DNA of 64,000 bases. It comes from Deinococcus aestuarii. Lineage in GTDB: Bacteria > Deinococcota > Deinococci > Deinococcales > Deinococcaceae. The stretch covers positions 59,144 to 123,143 of the forward strand of contig NZ_JAHKSN010000013.1 in the NCBI RefSeq assembly GCF_018863415.1. The letters run 5' to 3'. Made by a program: the position numbers and the translations under genes. Below are positions 8,731 to 16,583 of this stretch, piece after piece. The notes under the pieces are model-generated. The model ran no database searches. It was not told the DNA's origin and saw nothing but the letters and a program-made list of their open reading frames with translations. Each line of letters opens with the position of its first letter. The first letter of the stretch is position 1.

Positions 8731-9493
8731 ATCCAGGATGGTGGAAGTTTCACCCCAGCAGCTGACCCCCGGGCCCGTTCCCTCAGGCGCGGCGTCGCCC
8801 CGGCCGGTGGACGCGGCGGCCACTCCGCTGGCCGAGGCGCACGGGGTGGGCCGGACCTTCACCGTGGGCGGGCAGGAGGTCACCGCCCTGCGGGAGACGA
8901 CGCTCCAGGTGCGCCCCGGCGACCGGATCGCGCTGCTGGGCCCGTCCGGCAGCGGCAAGAGCACCCTGCTGCACCTGCTGGGTGGCCTGGACACACCGAC
9001 CACGGGGACGGTGAGCTGGCCCGCGCTGGGTGAGGCAGGCAGCCTGCGGCCCGGCAAGGTGTCCTTCGTCTTCCAGGCCCAGAGCCTGATGCCGCCCCTG
9101 ACCGCGCTGGAGAACGTGGCGCTCCCGCTGCTCCTCACGGGAGCTGCGCCGCAGACGGCCACCGAGGAGGCGAGGCGGGCCCTGGACACCCTGGAGTTGC
9201 TGCCGCTCGCCGATCAGCTTCCAGAAGAACTCTCGGGCGGACAGGCCCAGCGGGTCGCGGTCGCGCGGGCGCTCGTCACCCGTCCCCGCCTGATCCTGGC
9301 CGACGAGCCGACCGGGCAGCTCGACTCCGTGACTGCCGGGCACCTGATGGACGTGCTGCTGGGCGCCCTCGATCCCGGCGCGGCGCTGGTGATGGCGACC
9401 CACGACGAGGCCGTCGCCCGGCGCCTCGACACCATCTGGCGCATGGACGGCGGTCAATTCCTGAGCCGGGCCACCAAGGAGGGACCCTCATGA
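8723..9493 (+). CDS. ABC transporter ATPase (MacB/LolD type), second of two
   Basis: A 256-residue ATPase with an N-terminal extension of about 35 Pro/Ala-rich residues before the domain. Walker A LGPSGSGKST, signature LSGGQAQRVAVARAL and Walker B LILADEPTGQLD are intact, with ATHDEAVA as the switch. It overlaps the first ATPase gene by 8 nt and the permease by ATGA. Two different ATPases with a single permease of double size suggest a heterodimeric ATPase serving a fused permease. Confidence 0.9.
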   Translation: MRESRMVEVSPQQLTPGPVPSGAASPRPVDAAATPLAEAHGVGRTFTVGGQEVTALRETTLQVRPGDRIALLGPSGSGKSTLLHLLGGLDTPTTGTVSWPALGEAGSLRPGKVSFVFQAQSLMPPLTALENVALPLLLTGAAPQTATEEARRALDTLELLPLADQLPEELSGGQAQRVAVARALVTRPRLILADEPTGQLDSVTAGHLMDVLLGALDPGAALVMATHDEAVARRLDTIWRMDGGQFLSRATKEGPS

Positions 9494-12126
9494 TCAGTCT
9501 GTGGCTCCGCGGTTTGATCGCGCGCCGTCCCCTGCGCCTGTGGGGCAGCGCGCTGGGCATCGCCCTGACCGTCGCCTTCCTGGCCTTCCTGCTCTCGTTC
9601 ATCGCGGCGGGGACGGCCAACATGACCCGCCGGGCCATCCAGTCGGTCCCGGTGGACTGGCAGGTGCTGCTGGGGCAGAACACGGGGCGCGCCCAGGCCG
9701 AGGCCGCCATCCGCGCCGCCACCCCGGTCCGGACCCTCCAGGCCGTCGGCTATGCGGACGTGCCCGGCTTCACGGCCAACACGGGCGGCACCGTCCAGAC
9801 CACCGGGGCGGGCAAGGTGCTGGGATTGCCGGTGGGCTACCGCGCCGCCTTCCCCACCGAGCTGCGCCCCCTGATCGGCTCGCCGGACGGCGTGGTGCTG
9901 TCGCAGCAGACGGCGGCCAACCTGCACGCCGCCGTGGGCGACACGGTGAACATCGGGCGCTACGGGGCCGCCCCGGTGGGGCTGCGGGTCGCCGGGATCG
10001 TCGACCTGCCGCAGGCCGACTCGCTGTTCCAGGCGGTCGGGGCGCCGAAGGGCCTCGCGCCCCAGGCGCCGCCGGACAACGTGGTGCTGCTCCCGCGCGC
10101 CCAGTGGGACGCCCTGTTCGCCCCGCAGAAGACCACGCGGCCCGACACGGTGCGCGAGCAGCTCCACGTCCGGCTGGGCACCGCCCTCCCCAACGATCCG
10201 GGCCGGGCCTTCGCACTCGCCGGGACGCTCGCCAACAACGTCGAGGCACGGCTCTCGGGCGGGGCGGTGGTCGGCAACAACCTCGCGGCCAAGCTCGACG
10301 GCGCGCGCGGGGACGCCCTGTACGCCCAGGCGCTGTTCCTGTTCCTGGGGCTGCCGGGGGCGCTGCTCGCCGGGGCGCTGACCCTGAGCGTCGCGGGGGC
10401 GAGCGCCGGGCAGCGCCGGACCGAGGCGGCCCTGCTGCGCGTCCGGGGAGCGGGCGACCGCACCATCCTGCGGCTGGGGGCGGCGGAGGCCCTGCTGGTG
10501 GCGGGCGTCGGCACCGTGCTGGGCGTCGTGGCCTACGTGCTGCTCTCGCCCCTGGTCACGCCGGGCACGGCGGTGAGCGTCCCCCTGCTCGCGCTGCCCG
10601 TCCTGGCGGGGCTGCTCCTCTCGCTGCTGGCCGTGCTGCTGCCCACCCTGGGCGCGGTCCGGTCGTCCACGGTCGCCGCTCAGCGGCAGGTCGTGGGCCG
10701 GGCGGGCACGCCGCTGTGGCAGCGCCTGTACCTCGACCTGCTGCTGCTCGTCGTCGCCGGGGTGATGTTCTGGCGCAGCGCCGCCGGAGGATACCAGCTC
10801 GTGCTCGCGCCGGAGGGCGTCACCCAGGCGAGCATCCAGATCGAGGCTTTTGTCGCGCCGCTGGCCCTGTGGCTGGGTGGCACCCTGCTGGCGATGCGGC
10901 TGCTGGGCCTGCTGCTGCGCCGGGGCGCCCTGACCCGGCTGCTGCGGCCCGTGGCCGGAACCCTGGCGGGGACCGTCGCGGCCGCGTTGGGGCGGCAACG
11001 CTCGCTCCTGACGCGCGGGGCGGCGCTCGTCGCGCTCGCCACGGCGTTCGCGGTCTCCACCTCGATCTTCAACGCGACCTACAACGACCAGGCGCGGGTG
11101 GACGCCGTGCTCACCAACGGGGCGGACGTGACGGTCACGGGCACCGCGAACGGCCCGGCCGGACCGCGCCTCGCCGCCCTGGGGGCCCTGCCGGGCGTGG
11201 CGGGCACCCAGCCGCTGATCCACCGCTTCGCCTACGTGGGCGCGGACCTCCAGGACATCTACGGCATCGACGCCGCGCACTTCACCGATGTCAGCCGCCT
11301 GTCGAACACCTACTTCAAGGGCACGACGGCGCAGGGGGCGCTGGCGAAGCTCCAGGGCCGCCCCGACGCCCTGTTCGTCTCGCAGGAGACGGTCAACGAC
11401 TACCAGCTCTCGCTCGGCGACCGGCTGAACCTGCGGCTGCTGAACGCCCGCACCCACCAGTACGGGATCGTCCCCTTCACCTTCGTCGGCGTGGTGCGCG
11501 AGTTCCCCACCGCCCCCAAGGACTCCTTCCTGGTCGCCAACGCGAGCTACCTGGCCCGGACGACCGGGAACCCGGTGGCCGAGGTGGCGCTCCTCAAGGT
11601 GAGCGGCTCCCCGCAGGCGGTGGTGGACGCCGCGCGCCGGGCGACCCAGGACCTCCCCGGCGTGACGGTCACCGACCTCGCTACGGTGCGCAGCCGGATC
11701 GCGTCGGGCCTCACAGCGGTCAACCTCGCGGGCCTGTCGCGCATCGAGCTGGCGTTCGCGGCCCTGCTGCTCGCCGGATCGACCGGGCTGGTGCTGGCCC
11801 TCGGGCTCGCCGAGCGCCGCCGCACCTTCACGGTGCTGGGGGCCCTGGGCGCCAACCAGCGGCAGCTCGGCGCGTTCCTGTCGGGCGAGGCGCTGGTCGT
11901 CGTGGGACTCGGCGGGGTGCTGGGAGGTGTGATCGGCCTGGGCGTCGCGCAGACGCTGATCAAGCTGCTCCAGGGCGTCTTCGACCCGCCGCCAGAGGTG
12001 ATGGTGCTGCCCTGGCCCTACCTGGTGGGCCTGCTGGCCGCCGCCGCGCTGAGTACCCTGGCCGCCCTGCGGCTGGCGCGGGCCGCCTCCAACCGGAGGG
12101 TGACCGAGGTGTTGCGGGCAGGCTGA
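9490..12126 (+). CDS. FtsX/MacB-type ABC permease, double length
   Basis: An 878-residue permease about twice the single-unit size. It has an N-terminal helix followed by a large extracytoplasmic domain (about 45-280), a first FtsX helix block (about 275-400), further helices, a second extracytoplasmic domain (about 530-735) and a final FtsX block (about 755-860, with LGANQRQLGAFLSGEALVVVGLGG). This is the layout of duplicated LolCE/YbbP-like permeases. With the two upstream ATPases and the PsbP-like protein it forms one class A controlled operon. The substrate is not known. Confidence 0.9.
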   Translation: MISLWLRGLIARRPLRLWGSALGIALTVAFLAFLLSFIAAGTANMTRRAIQSVPVDWQVLLGQNTGRAQAEAAIRAATPVRTLQAVGYADVPGFTANTGGTVQTTGAGKVLGLPVGYRAAFPTELRPLIGSPDGVVLSQQTAANLHAAVGDTVNIGRYGAAPVGLRVAGIVDLPQADSLFQAVGAPKGLAPQAPPDNVVLLPRAQWDALFAPQKTTRPDTVREQLHVRLGTALPNDPGRAFALAGTLANNVEARLSGGAVVGNNLAAKLDGARGDALYAQALFLFLGLPGALLAGALTLSVAGASAGQRRTEAALLRVRGAGDRTILRLGAAEALLVAGVGTVLGVVAYVLLSPLVTPGTAVSVPLLALPVLAGLLLSLLAVLLPTLGAVRSSTVAAQRQVVGRAGTPLWQRLYLDLLLLVVAGVMFWRSAAGGYQLVLAPEGVTQASIQIEAFVAPLALWLGGTLLAMRLLGLLLRRGALTRLLRPVAGTLAGTVAAALGRQRSLLTRGAALVALATAFAVSTSIFNATYNDQARVDAVLTNGADVTVTGTANGPAGPRLAALGALPGVAGTQPLIHRFAYVGADLQDIYGIDAAHFTDVSRLSNTYFKGTTAQGALAKLQGRPDALFVSQETVNDYQLSLGDRLNLRLLNARTHQYGIVPFTFVGVVREFPTAPKDSFLVANASYLARTTGNPVAEVALLKVSGSPQAVVDAARRATQDLPGVTVTDLATVRSRIASGLTAVNLAGLSRIELAFAALLLAGSTGLVLALGLAERRRTFTVLGALGANQRQLGAFLSGEALVVVGLGGVLGGVIGLGVAQTLIKLLQGVFDPPPEVMVLPWPYLVGLLAAAALSTLAALRLARAASNRRVTEVLRAG

Positions 12127-12138
12127 GGAACCATCGGA

Positions 12139-12164
12139 GGGGGAGTGGCCTGAGCCACTCCCCC
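12139..12164 (+). terminator. Terminator hairpin after the ABC operon
   Basis: An 11-bp perfect stem (GGGGGAGTGGC) with loop CTGA, 13 nt after the permease stop and just before the DedA operator. The T-run is replaced by a C-run. Confidence 0.65.
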
Positions 12165-12170
12165 CCTCGG

Positions 12171-12202
12171 TATACGCGTTCTTTACCTCGGCTCTCTAGG
12201 GT
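12171..12202 (+). promoter_or_regulatory. Class A promoter of the first dedA-like gene
   Basis: TATACG (12171-12176), 5 nt, TTTACC (12182-12187), 9 nt, TAGGGT -10 (12197-12202), 6 nt, ATG 12209. Confidence 0.75.
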
Positions 12203-12208
12203 GGGGGC

Positions 12209-12802
12209 ATGGTCGACCTTCCCCAGCTCCTGCTCAGCGCCTCGTACCTCGGCATCTTCGCCATCGTCTTCGCCGAGAGCGGGCTGCTGATCGGCTTTTT
12301 CCTGCCGGGCGACAGCCTGCTGATCACGGCGGGCATCCTCGCCCAGCAGGGCAGCCTGCACCTGGCGGGCGTGATGCTCGCGGTGGCCCTGGGCGCGATC
12401 ATCGGGGACAGCACCGGGTACTTCATCGGGCGCCGCTTCGGCCCGGCGGTCTTCAGCCGCCCCGACAGCCGCCTGTTTCGCCCCGAGTACGTGGCGCGCA
12501 CCCAGGCGTTCTTCGAGCGCTACGGGGGCTTCTCGCTGATCCTGGCCCGCTTCGTGCCGGTGGTGCGCACCGTGGCGCCGACGTTCGCCGGCGTAGGGCA
12601 GATGCCCTACGCCCGGTTCCTGGCCTACAACATCGCGGGCGGGCTGCTGTGGGCGACCAGCGTGCCGCTGCTGGGCTACTGGCTGGGCGGCCTGATCCCG
12701 CACCTCGACCGCTACATTCTGCTGGTGGTCGGCGTGGCCGTCGTCCTGAGCCTGATCCCGGTGGGGCTGGAGCTGCGCAAACTGCGCGCGGGGCGGCAGT
12801 GA
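12209..12802 (+). CDS. DedA-family membrane protein
   Basis: A 197-residue DedA/SNARE-associated protein; members act as flippases for undecaprenyl phosphate or phosphatidylethanolamine. Family signatures are present: the N-terminal [16 protein letters not shown], then [13 protein letters not shown] and the C-terminal [24 protein letters not shown] R-F-x-P-x-x-R segment, followed by a hydrophobic tail. It is leaderless and preceded by a class A promoter, in line with the co-regulation of UppP and two PAP2 enzymes that act on the same lipid carrier pool. Confidence 0.92.
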   Translation: MVDLPQLLLSASYLGIFAIVFAESGLLIGFFLPGDSLLITAGILAQQGSLHLAGVMLAVALGAIIGDSTGYFIGRRFGPAVFSRPDSRLFRPEYVARTQAFFERYGGFSLILARFVPVVRTVAPTFAGVGQMPYARFLAYNIAGGLLWATSVPLLGYWLGGLIPHLDRYILLVVGVAVVLSLIPVGLELRKLRAGRQ

Positions 12803-12916
12803 GCCGGGTGGGCCCAGCGCCCGTCTCCTGATCCGGGGTGGGCGCCGCTCCTCTCAGCCTGTTCAGGATGAGGGCCAGCGCCCCACCCTCGCGCGCGCCG
12901 CCACTGGCCCCAACCG

Positions 12917-13111
12917 CTACTTGCCGAATTTCCTGACCGCCTCCTTCAGGCTGCCGAACTCCCCGGCCAGGTAGGACCACTTGGCGCCGCCCTTCGGTTT
13001 GGAAAACTGGGCGTTCAGCTTCCAGAACCTGGGGTCGGTGTGCTTCTCCAGGTGAATCCGGTGGATGGCATTCACGTCGCTGCCGTCCTCCAGCTTGATG
13101 AACTTCGCCAT
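12917..13111 (-). CDS. Small hypothetical protein, 64 residues
   Basis: A basic 64-residue protein starting MAKFIKLEDGSDVNAIHRIH, with a GGAG ribosome site 3 nt before the ATG. Codon use and Lys content differ from the chance frames around it, so it is probably real. There is no signal peptide or known domain; the Trp/Lys-rich middle (DPRFWKLNAQFSK) suggests a compact nucleic-acid or protein binder. Its function is unknown. Confidence 0.55.
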   Translation of the reverse strand: MAKFIKLEDGSDVNAIHRIHLEKHTDPRFWKLNAQFSKPKGGAKWSYLAGEFGSLKEAVRKFGK

Positions 13112-13263
13112 GCTCCAGCTTAAGCGGCTCCCCTCGTGACGTCAGGAGGTAGGCAGGCTGAGCCCCATCGAACAGCAGAAATGCGAAACCACTTCCTCCG
13201 CTTCCGGGAGCCAGGAGAAAACATCCTCTCCCGAACAGCGAGGGGGTGACACCCGCCGGGCAT

Positions 13264-13291
13264 TGACCCTGTGCCCGGTTTTGGCTATGAT
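13264..13291 (+). promoter_or_regulatory. Consensus sigma70-type promoter without a downstream ORF
   Basis: TTGACC (13264-13269) and TATGAT (13286-13291 by the listing, within 1-2 nt) are separated by about 17 nt, the best housekeeping-type promoter in the window. It points at the candidate small RNA and not at any reading frame. Confidence 0.6.
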
Positions 13292-13297
13292 GACGCT

Positions 13298-13440
13298 GTC
13301 AGGGTATGCGCTGAACACGGGATGACCGTGCGCTCTGGCACCGCCCGAGAGGGTCCCTACCCGAGAGTGGGATAACCAAGAGGATCAGTTCCAGTTCAAC
13401 TTCAAAAGCGACGGCACACCTCAGGTGTGCCGTCGCTTTT
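13298..13440 (+). ncRNA. Candidate small RNA with strong promoter and terminator
   Basis: About 140 nt between a near-consensus promoter and a perfect 17-bp terminator hairpin (13404-13440) contain no credible ORF or ribosome site. The RNA could fold several short hairpins, for example CACGG-GATGA-CCGTG near 13316-13330 and a stem around CCCTACCCGAGAGTGGG (about 13353-13370). It does not show the SRP, tmRNA, RNase P or tRNA signatures that I can recognise. It may be a new regulatory RNA; identity and strand are inferred from promoter and terminator only. Confidence 0.5.
13404..13440. terminator. Perfect bidirectional terminator
   Basis: AAAAGCGACGGCACACC, loop TCA, then its exact complement ending in TTTT. 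It would end the small RNA on the plus strand, and it directly follows (overlapping the stop of) the minus-strand gene at 13439-13978, so it probably works in both directions. Confidence 0.85.
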
Positions 13441-13978
13441 ACCTTTGCACCTTGACCGGTCTGTTCATCTGGGTGTTGTAGAGCAGGAACTCGAACTTGA
13501 CCGGCTTCGTCTTGGGCCGGTTTTCCAGCTTGTCCGCGTCTCGTGGAAAAGCACTCTCCACGATCAGCCTGAGCTGCCTGCTGCCCTGCTCCTTGTAGGG
13601 TTTGAAGTACACCTCGTACTCCACCTTCTCACCCTCCCGCGACGTGACCTCGATGGTGAAGTAGTTGCCGTGTCCGGTGTGAAAGCATTTCCTGCCCATC
13701 AGGTCCCGGACCAGGGCGGGCAGTTGCCGCGACAGCTCGTAGCGCAGGGTGTCGAAGCTGCGGTAGTCACGGTTGGTGACGTGCCGGTACTCTAGCGTGG
13801 GGTCGTCTCCAGGCTTTTTCTTCTCCGTGAAGCAGTGATGGCCGAAATGCACGAACACCCGGTACGTGACGGCGGGTTTGCCGTCCTGGGCAGGTTTGAC
13901 GTATTCGCAGGTGAAGCCGTCGAGGTGGCTGAGGTCGTAGACCTGCTCCTGGTAGAGAAAGGGCGGCCATTTCGTCAT
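13439..13978 (-). CDS. Hypothetical protein, 179 residues
   Basis: A soluble basic protein without signal peptide. It is rich in aromatic residues and His, with YRVFVHFGHHCFT near residue 40 and KCFHTGHGNYFTIEV near 95. Codon use and lower GC than neighbouring genes support real coding and possible transfer. I do not recognise the family. The two His/Cys clusters could bind a metal. Its TAA is inside a perfect terminator. Confidence 0.65.
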   Translation of the reverse strand: MTKWPPFLYQEQVYDLSHLDGFTCEYVKPAQDGKPAVTYRVFVHFGHHCFTEKKKPGDDPTLEYRHVTNRDYRSFDTLRYELSRQLPALVRDLMGRKCFHTGHGNYFTIEVTSREGEKVEYEVYFKPYKEQGSRQLRLIVESAFPRDADKLENRPKTKPVKFEFLLYNTQMNRPVKVQR

Positions 13979-14129
13979 TCCGGGGCAGGATAGTGTGCCT
14001 CTCAGGGAGCGCCCAGCGGCCTGAGCAGCCCCTGCACCTCCTCAAGCCGCCCGGGGTGCCGACGTCGCGGACCGAAAGGCATTCGACCCGGCCCAGAGGG
14101 TCCCGCGCGAAGTGGAGGCGCTCCGGCCC

Positions 14130-14527
14130 GTCGCGGGCGCTTCGCCTTCGCGCTGTTTGCGCTTGGGTCCGTCGGGACGGGCCTGCTCGCCCTGCCGGTG
14201 CTCGCGGGCCCGGCCGCCTTCGCGGTGGGCGAGGCGCTGCGCTGGCCCAAAACCCCCTGGAGGCCCGGGGCTTCCATCTCGTGCCGAGTGCCTCGGCCCT
14301 GCTCGAAGTGGGGCCGACCTTCACGCCAGTCGACCCCGTCCGCGCGCTGTTCCTTGTGGCAGTCGTCAACGGGGTGGCGAGCGTCCCGGTAATGGCGGTG
14401 ATGCCGCTGACCTCAAGCCGCCGGGTGCTGGGAGAATTCGTGCTGTCTCCAGGTTTGAAGGTGCTCGGCTGGGTGGCGACCCTTGCTCACGGTGAGCGCC
14501 CTGACGCTGGCGAACCTGGGGCGGTGA
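14130..14527 (+). pseudogene. Remnant of an NRAMP (MntH-like) metal transporter
   Basis: The C-terminal quarter of an NRAMP-type Mn/Fe transporter is recognisable in two frames. The first frame gives GSVGTGLLALPVLAGPAAFA and VGEALRW. After a shift near 14255 the second gives ARGFHLV, then FTPVDPVRALFLVAVVNGV (NRAMPs have T/S-PIDPIKALFWSAVVNGV here), then VPVMAVMPL and GLKVLGWVAT. The N-terminal three quarters are missing, including the metal-binding DPGN and MPH segments. It is therefore a dead gene that ends just before the second PAP2 promoter. Confidence 0.7.
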
Positions 14528-14570
14528 CGTGGGGAGGCCCGGTCGCCCGTGCACCGCCCCAGTTCCCCCG

Positions 14571-14613
14571 TATACCGCCGCTATACCGTTCCTATACCGC
14601 CCTGCCCCATGCT
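14571..14613 (+). promoter_or_regulatory. Triple class A operator of the second PAP2 gene
   Basis: Three exact TATACC hexamers at 14571, 14582 and 14593 (11 bp steps), then 9 nt, CATGCT -10 (14608-14613), 6 nt, ATG 14620. The last pair has the standard class A geometry. Confidence 0.77.
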
Positions 14614-14619
14614 GCGACC

Positions 14620-15288
14620 ATGACGGGTTCCCTGACCGACCTGGCGAGGCGCGCGCAGCCGGCCACCCTACTGCGCTTGTTTCTCGGCGTCCTGCTGCCC
14701 CTGATCGTGCTGGGATTGATCGGCGAGGACGTGCTGGAAAGGCAGCGCTTCGCCTTCGAGACGCCCGCGATGCTCTGGCTGCACGGGCACGTGGGCGGGG
14801 CGCTGACCGCCTTCAGCGTCTTCATGAACTATTTCGGGGGCCCGGTGGTGATGGGCGCGGTGATCGTGCTGCTCCCGCTCGCCCTCTGGTTCACCCGCCA
14901 CCGGCCCCAGGCGCTGTTCGCCCTGCTGGCCCTGGGCGGCGCGGCGGGCGTGCAGGCGATCATGAAGCGCCTCTTCCAGCGGCCCCGCCCCGAGCTGTGG
15001 CCGCGCCTGGTAACGGAGACGGGCGCCTCGTTTCCGAGCGGGCACAGCACCGTCGCGGCGGCGCTCGCCGTTCTGGTGGTGATCCTGCTGTGGCACACCC
15101 GTCTGCGCTGGCCTGCCCTGGTGCTGGGCGTCACGTACTACGCCCTGATGGCCCTCTCCCGGGTCGTGCTGGGCGTGCATTACCCCACCGACGTGCTGGC
15201 TGGCGGCCTCACCTCGCTGGTGTGGGTGCTGGGCACGTACCAGATTCTGCGCGGGCGGCTCCTGCCGCAGAACGCGGGGCGTGCATGA
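14620..15288 (+). CDS. PAP2-family lipid-phosphate phosphatase, second copy
   Basis: A 222-residue membrane phosphatase closely related to the protein at 3702-4367. The K-x6-RP motif (KRLFQRPRP region), the exact SFPSGHS motif and SRVVLGVHYPTDV are all intact, so it should be active. The ATG at 14620 is fixed by the class A promoter (-10 box 6 nt upstream); the open frame further upstream belongs to the NRAMP remnant. The stop overlaps the next gene as ATGA, exactly as in the first copy, showing that the whole operon was duplicated. Confidence 0.9.
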   Translation: MTGSLTDLARRAQPATLLRLFLGVLLPLIVLGLIGEDVLERQRFAFETPAMLWLHGHVGGALTAFSVFMNYFGGPVVMGAVIVLLPLALWFTRHRPQALFALLALGGAAGVQAIMKRLFQRPRPELWPRLVTETGASFPSGHSTVAAALAVLVVILLWHTRLRWPALVLGVTYYALMALSRVVLGVHYPTDVLAGGLTSLVWVLGTYQILRGRLLPQNAGRA

Positions 15289-15797
15289 AGCCACTCCAAC
15301 CTGACGACGAGTTCCGGGCCAGCAGAGCGTTCCCAGACGGGTCGGACCTGAGGACGGCGGAGGTCAACCCACCTGCCCTCTCGGCCCTCTCGCGGGCCGA
15401 GGACTGGAACGGCGCCCTGGCAGTGGAGGATCACTCCGGTCCGGTCCAGTCTTCCGTCTTCCGGGAATGGCGCTCCCCGCTGCCCCCGTCGGACCGGCAG
15501 TCCCAGACGTGGCGGCTGCCGGTTGGGTTCGTGCTCGATCTGGGGACCAGAGAGCTGTCCCGTGACGGTCTCCGGGCGGCGCTGACCCGCCGGGAGTTCG
15601 CCCTGCTCGAACTGCTGGCCCGTCATCCGGGCCGCACCTTTACCCGTGCCGAGATCATCGCGGGCGTCTGGGTCGGGAAGGTCGGAGTTCAGCCCAGGGT
15701 GATTGACGTGCACGTTCGCGCCATCCGCCGCAAGACCGTGCCGCCGATCATCGAGACCTCCCGCTGCGCCGGGTACAGGCTGGGGGCGGTCACGTGA
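15285..15797 (+). CDS. Receiver-less winged-helix regulator (decayed OmpR-type copy)
   Basis: A 170-residue protein whose last 90 residues match the winged-helix domain of the regulator at 4364-5044 nearly residue by residue (LTRREFALLELLARHPGRTF, RAEIIAGVW, VIDVHVRAIRRKT, GYRLG). The first 75 residues show no receiver fold: there are no acidic pair, no Asp51 equivalent and no KPF. It may be a frame-disrupted relic or a phosphorylation-independent DNA-binding protein able to compete for the same repeats. It keeps both junction overlaps of the intact operon (ATGA upstream, GTGA downstream). Confidence 0.75.
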   Translation: MKPLQPDDEFRASRAFPDGSDLRTAEVNPPALSALSRAEDWNGALAVEDHSGPVQSSVFREWRSPLPPSDRQSQTWRLPVGFVLDLGTRELSRDGLRAALTRREFALLELLARHPGRTFTRAEIIAGVWVGKVGVQPRVIDVHVRAIRRKTVPPIIETSRCAGYRLGAVT

Positions 15798-15910
15798 GGT
15801 TCGGGCGCTCACGTCCGGTAGGCTGGAGCCTGTCCCTGCGGGTACGCGAACGGCTCGTGGCCCTGGGGGCTTTCCCGGTTCGCCGCGGCTGGCCTGTGGC
15901 GTGCGCGTGA
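15794..15910 (+). pseudogene. Vestige of the histidine kinase start
   Basis: A 38-codon frame starting GTG over the stop of the receiver-less regulator. Its opening VGWSLSLRVRERL matches GWRPRDWSLRVKL at the N-terminus of the kinase at 5041-6360; everything after the first cytoplasmic residues is lost. Its TGA (15908-15910) overlaps the GTG start of the next gene as GTGA, so it now acts as a translational bridge. Confidence 0.6.
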
Positions 15911-16578
15911 CCGCCGCTCCTGCCCCCGAGTCGCTGTGGCCCGCCCGGCTCGCCATCCTGAGCGTGCTGGGGCTGAACCTGCTGCTGGGCGAGCACCTGA
16001 CCGCCGGGCCGAACTGGCTGCTCCCGGCGGTCGAGGTGCTGATGCTGCTGCCGCTGAGCGTCCTGCGGGGTCGCCAGCGGCGGCACCTCCACCTGCACGG
16101 GCAGCTCAACCTGGCCCTCAGCCGCGTGACCCGCCCGCTCGCCCTGGGCCTCACCGGGCTGCTGCACCTCGCCAACCTCATGTCGCTTGGCCTGCTGGTG
16201 GGGGACCTGCTGGGGGGCAGCGGCGCGACAGGCCGGGCGCTGCTGGCGGACGCGCTGAACCTGTGGGTCACGAACGTGCTGGTCTTCTCGCTGTGGTACT
16301 GGGAACTCGACCGGGGTGGCGCTCTGCGGAGAACCCACCCGGGGACCTTCCCGGACTTCCTCTTTCCCCAGGCGGGGACGGCGGGCCTGGCCCCGGCCGG
16401 GTGGCGGCCCGAGTACGTCGACTACCTGTTCGTGGCGTTCACCAACGCCGCCGCCTTCAGCCCCACCGACACCCTCCCCCTCACGCGGCGTGCCAAGCTG
16501 CTGATGACGTTCCAGGCCGTCACGTCGATGCTGACCGTGGTGCTGGTCGCCAGCCGCGCCGTGAACATCCTGAGGTGA
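15907..16578 (+). CDS. Integral membrane protein of unknown function
   Basis: A 223-residue protein with about five or six hydrophobic helices. The start at GTG 15907 is chosen because it overlaps the stop of the kinase vestige. The most conserved-looking piece is YVDYLFVAFTNAAAFSPTDT near residue 170, followed by a LPLTRRAKLLM helix; similar motifs occur in uncharacterised bacterial membrane proteins with an ion-channel-like last pair of helices, but I cannot name a function. It is in the PAP2 operon and probably under class A control. Confidence 0.7.
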   Translation: MTAAPAPESLWPARLAILSVLGLNLLLGEHLTAGPNWLLPAVEVLMLLPLSVLRGRQRRHLHLHGQLNLALSRVTRPLALGLTGLLHLANLMSLGLLVGDLLGGSGATGRALLADALNLWVTNVLVFSLWYWELDRGGALRRTHPGTFPDFLFPQAGTAGLAPAGWRPEYVDYLFVAFTNAAAFSPTDTLPLTRRAKLLMTFQAVTSMLTVVLVASRAVNILR

Positions 16579-16583
16579 CCCCT

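Noticed and set aside
13298..13403. tRNA or SRP RNA at the small-RNA locus
   Set aside because: No T-loop GTTCGA, no CCA-type acceptor pairing and no SRP tetraloop motif could be found.
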